Shown: positions 8,196 to 15,428 of the stretch, in pieces | How the letters are laid out: each line of letters opens with the position of its first letter | Numbering within the stretch: position 1 is the first letter of the stretch | Assembly: GCF_000211855.2 (NCBI RefSeq) | Contig: NC_015638.1 | Location: forward strand, 2,701,001-2,765,000 | Reading direction: 5' to 3' | Origin: Lacinutrix sp. 5H-3-7-4 | Lineage (GTDB): Bacteria; Bacteroidota; Bacteroidia; Flavobacteriales; Flavobacteriaceae | Length of the DNA stretch: 64,000 nt | The notes under the pieces: generated by a model | Told to the model about the DNA's origin: nothing | What the model saw: only the letters and a program-made list of their open reading frames with translations | Databases searched by the model: none | Made by a program: the position numbers and the translations under genes

Positions 8196-8993
8196 CTATG
8201 CTGTGGTAAAATTTAAAGTGTTTTTTACTGTCTGCAAGTAAGTTTTAGAAACAGGTACTTTTATACCATGAGAAAGTATAAGAAAATGTTTCCCTTTACT
8301 TATTTCCCACGATTGAAAATGATAAGGATTAATAATATACGATCGATGTGTACGTTGCAATTTTGTAAAGTTGGTTTCTATATAAGATAGAGTATTTCGT
8401 ATTATGCTTTTTTTTAAAACATTACCAGAAATGTATAATACTACAATATAATTGTCTGACGAATTTACAGCTATTAAATCGTTTAAATGAAGTTTTAAAC
8501 TTTCGTAATTTCCTTCTCCTTGAATTTCTATTTTTATATCTTCAATTTGTTTTTCATAGTATTTTCCAAAAGCATATCTACCAATTATAATAATTGGTAA
8601 TATTATAGCTAAAGCAGGTAAGAATAGTGCTTTTAGCATATAGCCAAAAGAATGTGGGTTTGGCTGATTTTTAACCACAATATATAAATAGACAAATCTA
8701 GCTAACAAAATTGCTATTAGAGACAAACTGAATAAAAATAGTATTTCGTGTTGTAACAACCACCTTTTTGAATACTTCGTATTAAATAAATATTGTAAGG
8801 GAATAAATATTATATAAGATATTGTAGCAATTAAGCTGTAAATTGGAAGGAATTTGAGTTTTTCGTTATTATTAAACTCATTAATATCAAGAGGTTCTGT
8901 AAAATATAAAAACAAAAACACCCACAAACCTAAACTTATACCAATTATAAAATGGTGTTTAATTAATGGATCTAAAGGGTATTTAATTTGCAA
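8196..8993 (-). CDS. Membrane-anchored LytTR-family DNA-binding regulator
   Basis: The 265-residue protein has four predicted TM helices in its first 145 residues and a C-terminal LytTR domain (about 165-262) with SSDNYIVVLY, FTKLQRTHRSYIINP and the late VPVSKTYL. LytTR domains bind direct-repeat DNA and usually sit in response regulators; here the receiver is replaced by a membrane domain, a form frequent in Bacteroidota. No histidine kinase is adjacent, so it may sense a membrane signal directly. Target genes are unknown; the downstream S41-like gene is one possibility. Confidence 0.85.
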   Translation of the reverse strand: MQIKYPLDPLIKHHFIIGISLGLWVFLFLYFTEPLDINEFNNNEKLKFLPIYSLIATISYIIFIPLQYLFNTKYSKRWLLQHEILFLFSLSLIAILLARFVYLYIVVKNQPNPHSFGYMLKALFLPALAIILPIIIIGRYAFGKYYEKQIEDIKIEIQGEGNYESLKLHLNDLIAVNSSDNYIVVLYISGNVLKKSIIRNTLSYIETNFTKLQRTHRSYIINPYHFQSWEISKGKHFLILSHGIKVPVSKTYLQTVKNTLNFTTA

Positions 8994-9012
8994 AATAGTT
9001 ATTATATAGAAT

Positions 9013-9044
9013 AAAAAGCATCAGTTAAAAACTGATGCTTTTTT
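9013..9044 (-). terminator. Terminator downstream of the 9061-9477 gene
   Basis: A 14-bp perfect stem (AAAAAGCATCAGTT with its complement) closes on a 3-base loop, with A and T runs on either side. It lies between the stop of the minus-strand membrane gene and the start of the LytTR gene and should end transcription of the former. The symmetry allows activity in both directions. Confidence 0.85.
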
Positions 9045-9060
9045 ATAAAATTTCAATAGC

Positions 9061-9477
9061 TTAAGAAAGCCATCCTTTTTTTGTAGCATATTTTGAAAAC
9101 CAAACTAAACCAATAGAAACTATAATAATCATTGGTGTCATAGCATTCGCCATTTTAATACCAAATGCTAAATAAGACATTTGTATAACAGCAGCTATTG
9201 CAGATAAAAGTAAAAGAAAGTAAGCCCATTTTTTTCTAAGTAATAAAGCAATACAACCTAATGCACCGCCAAAAACGGCAACTGCGTAAGCAATCATATA
9301 CCAAGACGGTAAATTAGCATATAAATCTTGCATATCTTGTGGTAATTCTGCCATCATTTCAGCAGTCATTCCTATTTGAGCAAAATAGGCGCCAACACCT
9401 AAAATATTCCAAATCAATGCAACAATAGTAATAATCCAAAACCAAATTGGTGGTTTTTGTGTAGAAATTGTACTCAT
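9061..9477 (-). CDS. Small four-helix membrane protein, function unknown
   Basis: 138 residues with four hydrophobic helices at about 12-32, 58-78, 84-102 and 108-128. Between helices 1 and 2 is an acidic, Met-rich loop (MTAEMMAELPQDMQDLY). I recognise no family signature; similar flavobacterial proteins are often called hypothetical or sugar transporter-like without evidence. It forms a single-gene unit with its own terminator. Confidence 0.7.
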   Translation of the reverse strand: MSTISTQKPPIWFWIITIVALIWNILGVGAYFAQIGMTAEMMAELPQDMQDLYANLPSWYMIAYAVAVFGGALGCIALLLRKKWAYFLLLLSAIAAVIQMSYLAFGIKMANAMTPMIIIVSIGLVWFSKYATKKGWLS

Positions 9478-9574
9478 AATTAAAAGTTTAGTTAGTTAAT
9501 AAAAAGACAAGTTATAAATTTTTTGTTTAACGTTTGCATATAAGTTATTTTCGGGCAAAATATTAGGTGCAATT

Positions 9575-10351
9575 TTGAAAAAATTCTTCTACGTTATAAA
9601 AATTCAATATTTAGGCTACCGCTTTCACGGTTGGCAAAAACAACCAGATGTAAAAACGTTACATTTAATGGTAGACCGTACATTAAATTTTATATTAGAA
9701 GGAAAACGCTTTAAAAGTTTAGCTTCTGGAAGAACAGATGCCATGGTTTCTGCAGAAGAAACAGCAATAGAACTTTTTTTATATGAACCAATAGAAGATC
9801 AAAAGGCTTTTTTAAAGTTGTTTAATACCAATTTACCACAAGATATTAGGGCTTTAGAAATTACGGAAGTTGATGCTAAGTTTAATATTATTAATAACCC
9901 TAAAGTAAAAGAGTATATATATCTATTTGCTTTTGGAGATAAATTTCATCCTTTTTGTGCGCCAATACTAACAACTATTCTTGACGACTTAGATGTTGAA
10001 ATAATGAAAATAGGAGCAAAGCTCTTTGAAGGTGAACATTATTTAAAAACTTATTGTTATAAACCATCCAATAACGGGATTTATACGCGCGAGATACTTA
10101 CTTGCGAAATTGTGGAGAACACAATATATACTGCTAATTTTTTTCCTAAAAAAAGCTATTTATTGCGTGTAAGAGGTAAAGGTTTTATGCGAAACCAAAT
10201 ACGTTTAATGATGGGAACATTAATAGATTTAGGTAAAGGAAAGCTAACTTTAGAGGATATAAAAGCTTCGTTAGAGCCCGATAACACTATAAAAATGGAA
10301 TACATCGCACCAGCTTCAGGCTTAATACTAAAAAGTCTAAAATTCGATTAA
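9575..10351 (+). CDS. truA: TruA-family tRNA pseudouridine synthase
   Basis: TruA enzymes convert uridines in the tRNA anticodon arm to pseudouridine. The 258-residue protein shows the N-terminal RNP-like strand (KIQYLGYRFHGWQKQP), the catalytic Asp D55 in SLASGRTDAMVSA and the C-terminal FMRNQIRLMMGTLIDLGKG. The start is TTG 9575, giving MKKFF; no upstream ATG fits. ASGRTDAMVSA differs from the standard GAGRTDAGVHA, so this may be a TruA paralogue rather than the main enzyme, and its substrate could differ. Confidence 0.85.
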   Translation: MKKFFYVIKIQYLGYRFHGWQKQPDVKTLHLMVDRTLNFILEGKRFKSLASGRTDAMVSAEETAIELFLYEPIEDQKAFLKLFNTNLPQDIRALEITEVDAKFNIINNPKVKEYIYLFAFGDKFHPFCAPILTTILDDLDVEIMKIGAKLFEGEHYLKTYCYKPSNNGIYTREILTCEIVENTIYTANFFPKKSYLLRVRGKGFMRNQIRLMMGTLIDLGKGKLTLEDIKASLEPDNTIKMEYIAPASGLILKSLKFD

Positions 10352-10506
10352 CTGTTAATTTAATTAACAGCAACTCTTTCTTCTTAACATAATTTAAGTT
10401 AATAACTTTTGGATACCGTTAAATGCAGTTAAACTGCTCTTTAACAGTTTTGTTTAATTGTATATTTACAATAGTTAGACAAAATAACAGCTAAACAAAA
10501 TCAACC

Positions 10507-11010
10507 ATGAGTTACTTAAATATACAAGACGAAAAACTAATTCCAGTAGTAATGGAATTAAATACACTATTAGCAGATTATCATTTATATTATCAAAAGC
10601 TTAGAACATTCCATTGGAATGTGTTGGGTAAAAACTTTTTCGATTTACATATTAAGTTTGAAGAAATGTATAATGAGGCTCAAGTTAAAATTGATGAAAT
10701 AGCAGAAAGAATCCTAACATTAAGGCATCATCCTGTAAGTAAATTAAGTGATTATTTAAAAATTTCATCTTTAAATGAAGCATCAGGAATGACTACAGAT
10801 CAAGAAATGGTTGACATTTTATTAAATGATCATAAACTTATTTTACTACAAATGAGTAAAGTTTTAGAAGCTTCTGAAGCTGCTGGAGATGAAGGTACAA
10901 TTGATTTAATTGGAGCTTATACAAGAGAATTAGAAAAGTCAAGTTGGATGTTAAATGCTTGGTCTAAAAGTACAAATGATCAACTTAAGCAAGATGAAGT
11001 TAAAAGTTAA
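10507..11010 (+). CDS. dps: Dps-family ferritin-like DNA-protection protein
   Basis: Dps proteins form 12-subunit shells that oxidise and store iron and shield DNA during stress. The 167-residue protein has the four-helix pattern: LADYHLYYQKLRTFHWNVLGKNFFDLH (ferroxidase His and Trp), then FEEMYNEAQVKIDEIAERI (the Asp and Glu ligands), and a C-terminal helix with SSWML. It starts a stress-related plus-strand run: MscS follows after 50 bases, then DUF1328 and a small lipoprotein. The 155-base upstream gap contains small palindromes (10352-10370; GCAGTTAAACTGC near 10426) but no clear TAnnTTTG box. Confidence 0.92.
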   Translation: MSYLNIQDEKLIPVVMELNTLLADYHLYYQKLRTFHWNVLGKNFFDLHIKFEEMYNEAQVKIDEIAERILTLRHHPVSKLSDYLKISSLNEASGMTTDQEMVDILLNDHKLILLQMSKVLEASEAAGDEGTIDLIGAYTRELEKSSWMLNAWSKSTNDQLKQDEVKS

Positions 11011-11060
11011 TATCAAATAAAGGTACAACTAAAAACTAAATCTTAATTAATAAAAAAAAC

Positions 11061-11966
11061 ATGACAGACGAATTAAATAAAGCATACGATCTTTTATCAG
11101 ATAAACTTATAGGTTGGTTTAATGCTATAATAAAAAATATACCAAACTTAATAATAGCTATAATAGTTTTAGTAGTCTTTTATTATGTTGCTAAATATGT
11201 ATCTAAACTTGTAGGAAAGTTAGTTTCTAAAAAAGTGCACCAAGATTCATTAGTGAATATTATTACTAAAATGGTGGCAATAGTTATTATCGCAGCCGGT
11301 TTATTTTTAGCTCTTGGCGTATTAAATCTTAGTAAAACATTAGAAACATTAATTGGAGCCGCAGGAGTTTCTGGACTGGTAATAGGTTTAGCATTACAAG
11401 GTACTTTAAGCAATACTTTTGCTGGTATAGTATTAAGCTTTAGAAAAAGTATAGAATTAGGTCACTGGGTAGAAACCAATGGTTTTGCTGGCGAAGTAGT
11501 AGAAATTAGCTTAAAAAACTTTGTGGTTAAAGAAGCTGATAATAAGCTAGTAATGATTCCTAATAAATCCATATTAGAGAATCCTGTTAAAAACTACTCG
11601 TTAACAAAAAAAATGAGAATCATTGTAAGTTGTGGTGTTGGTTACGAATCAGACTTAGAGCAAGTTAAAAAGCTTACAAAAACAGCTATTGCTCAACAAT
11701 TTTCTAATATAGAAAGTGAAGATGATGTAGAATTTTATTACCAAGAATTTGGAGATAGTTCAATAAATTTTATTACTAGATTCTGGATAAAAGGTAATAA
11801 AGCAAAAGATAGAATTACGGGACAAAGCGATGCTATAATTGCTATAAAAAAGGCATTTGATAAAGAAAATATTAATATCCCTTTCCCAATACGAACGCTA
11901 CAATTTGATAATAAATTGAATGTAGCTCAAGATATAGAACAAGAATCAAACGAGGCAGAAGCCTAA
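11061..11966 (+). CDS. mscS: Small-conductance mechanosensitive channel
   Basis: A 301-residue inner-membrane channel that opens under membrane tension and protects against osmotic downshock. Three N-terminal TM helices (about 20-45, 65-90 and the pore helix around 95-120) precede the beta domain. The pore helix is Gly/Ala rich (GAAGVSGLVIGLALQGTL), followed by SNTFAGIVL and the MscS-signature VVEISLKNFVVKEADN. The tail ends in an acidic Glu-rich stretch. It probably shares a transcript with dps. Confidence 0.93.
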   Translation: MTDELNKAYDLLSDKLIGWFNAIIKNIPNLIIAIIVLVVFYYVAKYVSKLVGKLVSKKVHQDSLVNIITKMVAIVIIAAGLFLALGVLNLSKTLETLIGAAGVSGLVIGLALQGTLSNTFAGIVLSFRKSIELGHWVETNGFAGEVVEISLKNFVVKEADNKLVMIPNKSILENPVKNYSLTKKMRIIVSCGVGYESDLEQVKKLTKTAIAQQFSNIESEDDVEFYYQEFGDSSINFITRFWIKGNKAKDRITGQSDAIIAIKKAFDKENINIPFPIRTLQFDNKLNVAQDIEQESNEAEA

Positions 11967-12010
11967 TCGATTATAAATCAAATATTATTAACCTTTAAAA
12001 ACTAAAAATT

Positions 12011-12166
12011 ATGTTACGTTGGACAATCACATTTATTATTATCGCAATTATTGCAGGAGTCTTAGGCTTTGGTGGAATTGCAGGAGGAGCAGCAGGAATT
12101 GCTAAAATATGTTTCTTTATATTTATTGTATTATTTATTTTATCTCTAATTAGAGGAAGAAGATAA
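12011..12166 (+). CDS. DUF1328 (YtjA-like) small membrane protein
   Basis: A 51-residue protein beginning [20 protein letters not shown], with two hydrophobic helices joined by a Gly/Ala-rich turn ([12 protein letters not shown]) and ending LIRGRR. This is the DUF1328/YtjA pattern, a family of tiny membrane proteins of unknown role often found near stress genes. It lies 44 bases after mscS, consistent with one transcript. Confidence 0.85.
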   Translation: MLRWTITFIIIAIIAGVLGFGGIAGGAAGIAKICFFIFIVLFILSLIRGRR

Positions 12167-12187
12167 TCTATAAAAAATAACAAAATC

Positions 12188-12243
12188 AATGATTAATTTG
12201 TATCAATAACGTTTAGAAGCAAAAATTCACACAATTAATCATT
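12188..12243. repeat. Perfect 11-bp inverted repeat in the leader of the small lipoprotein gene
   Basis: AATGATTAATT (12188-12198) and AATTAATCATT (12233-12243) are exact complements separated by 34 bases, between the DUF1328 gene and the ATG at 12280. It could be an RNA fold or a protein site, but AT-rich arms of this length can arise by chance. Confidence 0.4.
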
Positions 12244-12279
12244 ACATTTAAATTATTAACCAATAAAATTATAACCAAA

Positions 12280-12420
12280 ATGAAAAAATTATCTTATTTA
12301 TTTTTATTGATGTTTTCAATGTCAATAGTATTAACCGGATGTAGAGAAGAATCAACAGGAGACAAAGTTGAAGACGCAGTAGAAGACGTTGCAGACGATG
12401 TAGAAGACGCTGTAGATTAA
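12280..12420 (+). CDS. Small acidic lipoprotein
   Basis: A 46-residue protein: a signal peptide ending in a lipobox (VLTGC, Cys at 21) and a short acidic tail with a VEDA/VEDV repeating pattern (KVEDAVEDVADDVEDAVD) that should form an amphipathic helix. Similar tiny lipoproteins follow stress genes in related bacteria. Function is unknown. A strong terminator follows, ending the dps-mscS run. Confidence 0.8.
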   Translation: MKKLSYLFLLMFSMSIVLTGCREESTGDKVEDAVEDVADDVEDAVD

Positions 12421-12441
12421 CTCTGTAAATTTAATATATTT

Positions 12442-12485
12442 AAAAAGTCTCAATTTCAAATTACTTGAAATTGAGACTTTTTTTT
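12442..12485 (+). terminator. Rho-independent terminator after the dps-mscS run
   Basis: An 18-bp perfect stem (12442-12459 with 12465-12482) around a 5-base loop, ending in a run of T. It lies 22 bases after the lipoprotein stop and 29 bases before the next gene. Confidence 0.92.
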
Positions 12486-12513
12486 AAATTTACATTAATT
12501 CGAAAACTAAAAA

Positions 12514-13188
12514 ATGATTTCTAAAAACGTACTAGAGTTTCTAAAAAAATTAGAAGAAAATAATAATAGAGAATGGTTTAATGAGCATAAGCCAGAGTTT
12601 AAGGCACTTGAGACAGAAGTGAAAGCGTTTTTTACTGCTATAAATCAAAAATTAAATGTGCATGATGAGACAGATAAAGTAAAAGTTTTTAGAATTTATA
12701 GAGATGTGCGTTTCTCAAAAAATAAAACACCATATAAAACCCATTTTGGAGGTTCATTTCATAGGGTAAAACCTAGATTGCGTGGTGGTTATTATTTTCA
12801 AATACAACCTAATAATCAAAGTTTTTTAGCTACTGGTTTTTGGAATCCTTCAAAGGAAGATTTATTAAGAATTAGAAAGGAATTTGAAATGGATGATGAA
12901 GAAATTAGAACAATAATAAATCAAGAGGCATTTAAATCTGTTTGGGGAAGTATTGAAGGTGAGGCGCTTAAAACAGCTCCAAAAGGCTTTGATAAAGAAC
13001 ATCAAGCCATAGATTTAATTAGAAAAAAGCAATTTATATTTACTAAAAAAATTACAGATAAAGAATTAGTAAGTAAAGATTTACTAACAATAATAGATGA
13101 ATCTTTTAAAACAATTCGCCCATATTTTGATTATATGAGCGATGTGTTAACTACAAATTTAAATGGTGAGTCTCTAATAGATAATTAG
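12514..13188 (+). CDS. DUF2461 family protein
   Basis: A 224-residue soluble protein. It matches DUF2461 (TIGR02453): LEENNNREWFNEHKPEF near the N-terminus, VFRIYRDVRFSKNKTPYKTH, and the aromatic stretch RGGYYFQIQPNNQSFLATGFW. The family is widespread in Bacteroidota and its biochemical function is unknown. It has a possible weak promoter overlapping the preceding terminator (TAAATTTA at 12485-12492, TTG 17 bases upstream). Confidence 0.88.
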   Translation: MISKNVLEFLKKLEENNNREWFNEHKPEFKALETEVKAFFTAINQKLNVHDETDKVKVFRIYRDVRFSKNKTPYKTHFGGSFHRVKPRLRGGYYFQIQPNNQSFLATGFWNPSKEDLLRIRKEFEMDDEEIRTIINQEAFKSVWGSIEGEALKTAPKGFDKEHQAIDLIRKKQFIFTKKITDKELVSKDLLTIIDESFKTIRPYFDYMSDVLTTNLNGESLIDN

Positions 13189-13203
13189 TAATTTTATTTG
13201 TTT

Positions 13204-13620
13204 TTACACTGCTAAAAGTACATTGTCTTTTTCAAACAATTGAATACTACTTTGCAAGCGTTGTATAACAATATTCATCATTCGTTTATTTAAGGCCGAA
13301 GAGTTTTTAATGTAAAGTAAATATTCTTCAGTTGTAAATTGTCCAATAACAATACCTTTAAGCGAGTTTCTAAACTTTATATCTTTATGTATGGCATTAT
13401 CAATATAATGCAAGCGTCTTTCAGTGTTTAAATCATAAAAAACATTTTTATGTTTTGTAATGTAGTTTTTAAAAACTTCAATAAATAAGTCGTTTTGTAA
13501 TTTAATTACAGGACGTAACGTTAGGTTTTGAAAACGCTCATCGCTACTCATATTGTCTGAAATTTTAATTGAAGAAATTGTAGGTCTAATTGCTAATAAT
13601 TGTTGATCTCTTGAAGTCAT
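13204..13620 (-). CDS. Conserved hypothetical protein
   Basis: 138 residues, no signal peptide or TM segment, mostly charged and helical. Notable stretches are LAIRPTISSIKISDNMSSDERFQN at the N-terminus and FRNSLKGIVIGQFT in the middle. Relatives in the family are sometimes labelled glyoxalase, but no metal-binding pattern is visible and I do not support that name. It is convergent with the DUF2461 gene and divergent from the DUF72 gene. Confidence 0.65.
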   Translation of the reverse strand: MTSRDQQLLAIRPTISSIKISDNMSSDERFQNLTLRPVIKLQNDLFIEVFKNYITKHKNVFYDLNTERRLHYIDNAIHKDIKFRNSLKGIVIGQFTTEEYLLYIKNSSALNKRMMNIVIQRLQSSIQLFEKDNVLLAV

Positions 13621-13683
13621 AATTATAAGTGTTTTTATAAAAATATTAATTATGATGGTATAATCATTTCATATAGTAATTTC

Positions 13684-13714
13684 TTGTTAACTGTTTTATG
13701 AACAATTACCTTTA
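13684..13714 (+). promoter_or_regulatory. Predicted promoter of the DUF72-thioesterase pair
   Basis: TTG (13684-13686), a 20-base spacer, then TACCTTTA (13707-13714), one base from the Bacteroidota -7 consensus TAnnTTTG. The same 20-base spacing occurs at the nitroreductase and S74 promoters here. The ATG follows 18 bases later, giving a short leader. Confidence 0.5.
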
Positions 13715-13732
13715 TATAAAATAAAAAAAGCC

Positions 13733-14632
13733 ATGAAGTTTGGAAAAGTAGAACATCCAGAATTAATAGATTTTAGTTTGCCAAAAGACCATAAAGACAC
13801 TAAACGTGTGCTTAATTTGGTAAAAGATGATAACATACCAGACATTTATGTAGGTTGTGCAAAATGGAATAGAGCAGACTTAAAAGGTTTTTATCCTCGA
13901 GGCACAAAAGATGAGCTGGCTTATTATTCTTCACAATTTAATGCTATAGAATTAAACGCAACTTTCTATCGTATTTTTCCAGCAGAACAATTTGAAAAGT
14001 GGTATGAAAAAACACCTTCAAATTTTAAATTTTTTCCAAAACTTAATCAAGAAATTAGCCATTGGAAACGTTTACAAGATACAAATGCAGCAGTAGAAAA
14101 TTACTTGTATAACGCTTCAAATTTAAAAGAAAAATTAGGTACTATATTTTTGCAAATGCATTCAAATTTTGCACCTAAAGATTATGATCGTGTTGTAGAA
14201 TTTGTTGAAAATTGGCCTAAAACAATTCCGCTAGCGATTGAGTTTAGACATACAGATTGGTATAATACAGCAATAGCCCAAAAACTTTACAAATTACTAG
14301 AAGATAACAACATATCTAACATTATAGTAGACACTGCAGGACGTAGAGATATCATGCACATGCGTTTAACAAACAGTACGGCTTTTATTCGTTATGTTGG
14401 TGCTAATCACCCAAGTGATTATACACGACTAGACGATTGGGTACAACGAATAAAAGAGTGGAAAACACAAGGAATAAAAGAAATAAACTTTTTTATACAT
14501 CAAAATATAGAGAAAGAATCACCATTACTTTCTGCATATTTTATACAAAAACTTAATAATACATTAGGTTATAATTTAAAAATACCTAATGAAGATTTAA
14601 ATAAAAATAATTCACAACAAAACTTATTTTAA
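13733..14632 (+). CDS. DUF72 family protein (YecE-like)
   Basis: A 299-residue soluble TIM-barrel-like protein of the DUF72/YecE family. Seen: IYVGCAKWNRADLKGFYP, NAIELNATFYRIF, KFFPKLNQEISHWKRL, IPLAIEFRHTDWY and the late INFFIHQNIEKESP. The family has no firmly established reaction. It is followed three bases later by a thioesterase gene, so the two are probably cotranscribed from the promoter at 13684. Confidence 0.9.
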   Translation: MKFGKVEHPELIDFSLPKDHKDTKRVLNLVKDDNIPDIYVGCAKWNRADLKGFYPRGTKDELAYYSSQFNAIELNATFYRIFPAEQFEKWYEKTPSNFKFFPKLNQEISHWKRLQDTNAAVENYLYNASNLKEKLGTIFLQMHSNFAPKDYDRVVEFVENWPKTIPLAIEFRHTDWYNTAIAQKLYKLLEDNNISNIIVDTAGRRDIMHMRLTNSTAFIRYVGANHPSDYTRLDDWVQRIKEWKTQGIKEINFFIHQNIEKESPLLSAYFIQKLNNTLGYNLKIPNEDLNKNNSQQNLF

Positions 14633-14635
14633 ATT

Positions 14636-15022
14636 ATGAGATTTCATACAAGAAAATGGGTAAAACCCGAAGACTTAAACCCAAACGGAACGCTTTTTGG
14701 CGGTAGATTATTAGCTTGGATAGATGAGGAAGCTGCATTATACACAGTTGTACAGCTTGACAACCCTAAAATAGTGACTAAATACATGAGTGAAATTAGT
14801 TTTAACAGTAAAGCCTTAGAAGGTGATATTGTTGAAATTGGTATGGAAGTTAAAAAATTTGGCAGATCATCGATTACTTTAAAATGTGAAGTAAGAAACA
14901 TGATGACACGAGAAACTATTATAACAGTAGAAGATATAATTATGGTAAACCTAGGAAAAGACGGTAAGCCAAAAGCTCACGGTAAAACCAAAGTTGAGTA
15001 TGTAAAAGACAGGTTAAAATAG
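14636..15022 (+). CDS. Hotdog-fold acyl-CoA thioesterase
   Basis: A 128-residue single-hotdog enzyme expected to hydrolyse acyl-CoA in the cytosol. It shows NPNGTLFGGRLLAWIDEEAAL, the YciA/BFIT-type motif with the catalytic acidic residue on the long helix, then VEIGMEVKKFGRSSITL. It starts three bases after the DUF72 stop, so translation may be coupled. Chain-length preference cannot be read from sequence. Confidence 0.88.
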   Translation: MRFHTRKWVKPEDLNPNGTLFGGRLLAWIDEEAALYTVVQLDNPKIVTKYMSEISFNSKALEGDIVEIGMEVKKFGRSSITLKCEVRNMMTRETIITVEDIIMVNLGKDGKPKAHGKTKVEYVKDRLK

Positions 15023-15044
15023 CAATAACCTAAATTAAGCAGTA

Positions 15045-15326
15045 TTAAGCTAAAGGCTTTAAGTATTTTTTATCTACATAAAAAGTTCCAAAAGGAATTA
15101 AAGAACCTAAAAGAATAATTGCAAACGTTTTAGAGTTCCATTTAAAAGTACTTTTTAGTAAAATAGCCAAAGCAATATAGGCAACAAATAACAAGCCATG
15201 CGGCATACCTAAAAGTTTTACAAATTCATCGTTACCTTCTGGCATTCGTTTATATATTGAAGCGCCCATAAGTAATAAATAAGATACGCCTTCTAAAAAA
15301 GCTACGATTCTAAAAGTTTTAAGCAT
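15045..15326 (-). CDS. DUF3817 integral membrane protein
   Basis: A 93-residue protein with three TM helices (about 5-24, 40-62 and 68-85). FLEGVSYLLLMGASIYKR and LGMPHGLLFVAYI, with its conserved His, fit DUF3817 (YdzA-like). Function is unknown. A -7-like box, TAAATTTG on the minus strand (15352-15359), lies 26 bases upstream of the ATG; no TTG was found at the expected distance. Confidence 0.85.
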   Translation of the reverse strand: MLKTFRIVAFLEGVSYLLLMGASIYKRMPEGNDEFVKLLGMPHGLLFVAYIALAILLKSTFKWNSKTFAIILLGSLIPFGTFYVDKKYLKPLA

Positions 15327-15428
15327 AAAATTTTAATTCTAATTTGTATTGCAAATTTAAGAAAAGTAGTATTTGGTTTAACCATTTTGGTATTAATATT
15401 TATCTTTATAAAAATTAAAACCAAAACC

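Noticed and set aside
13204-13620. Glyoxalase label for the 138-residue protein
   Set aside because: No beta-alpha-beta-beta-beta pattern or metal ligands of the glyoxalase fold are visible.
15387-15428. Longer start for the M16 protease
   Set aside because: The added residues hide the signal peptide and lipobox; ATG 15429 gives a standard lipoprotein start.
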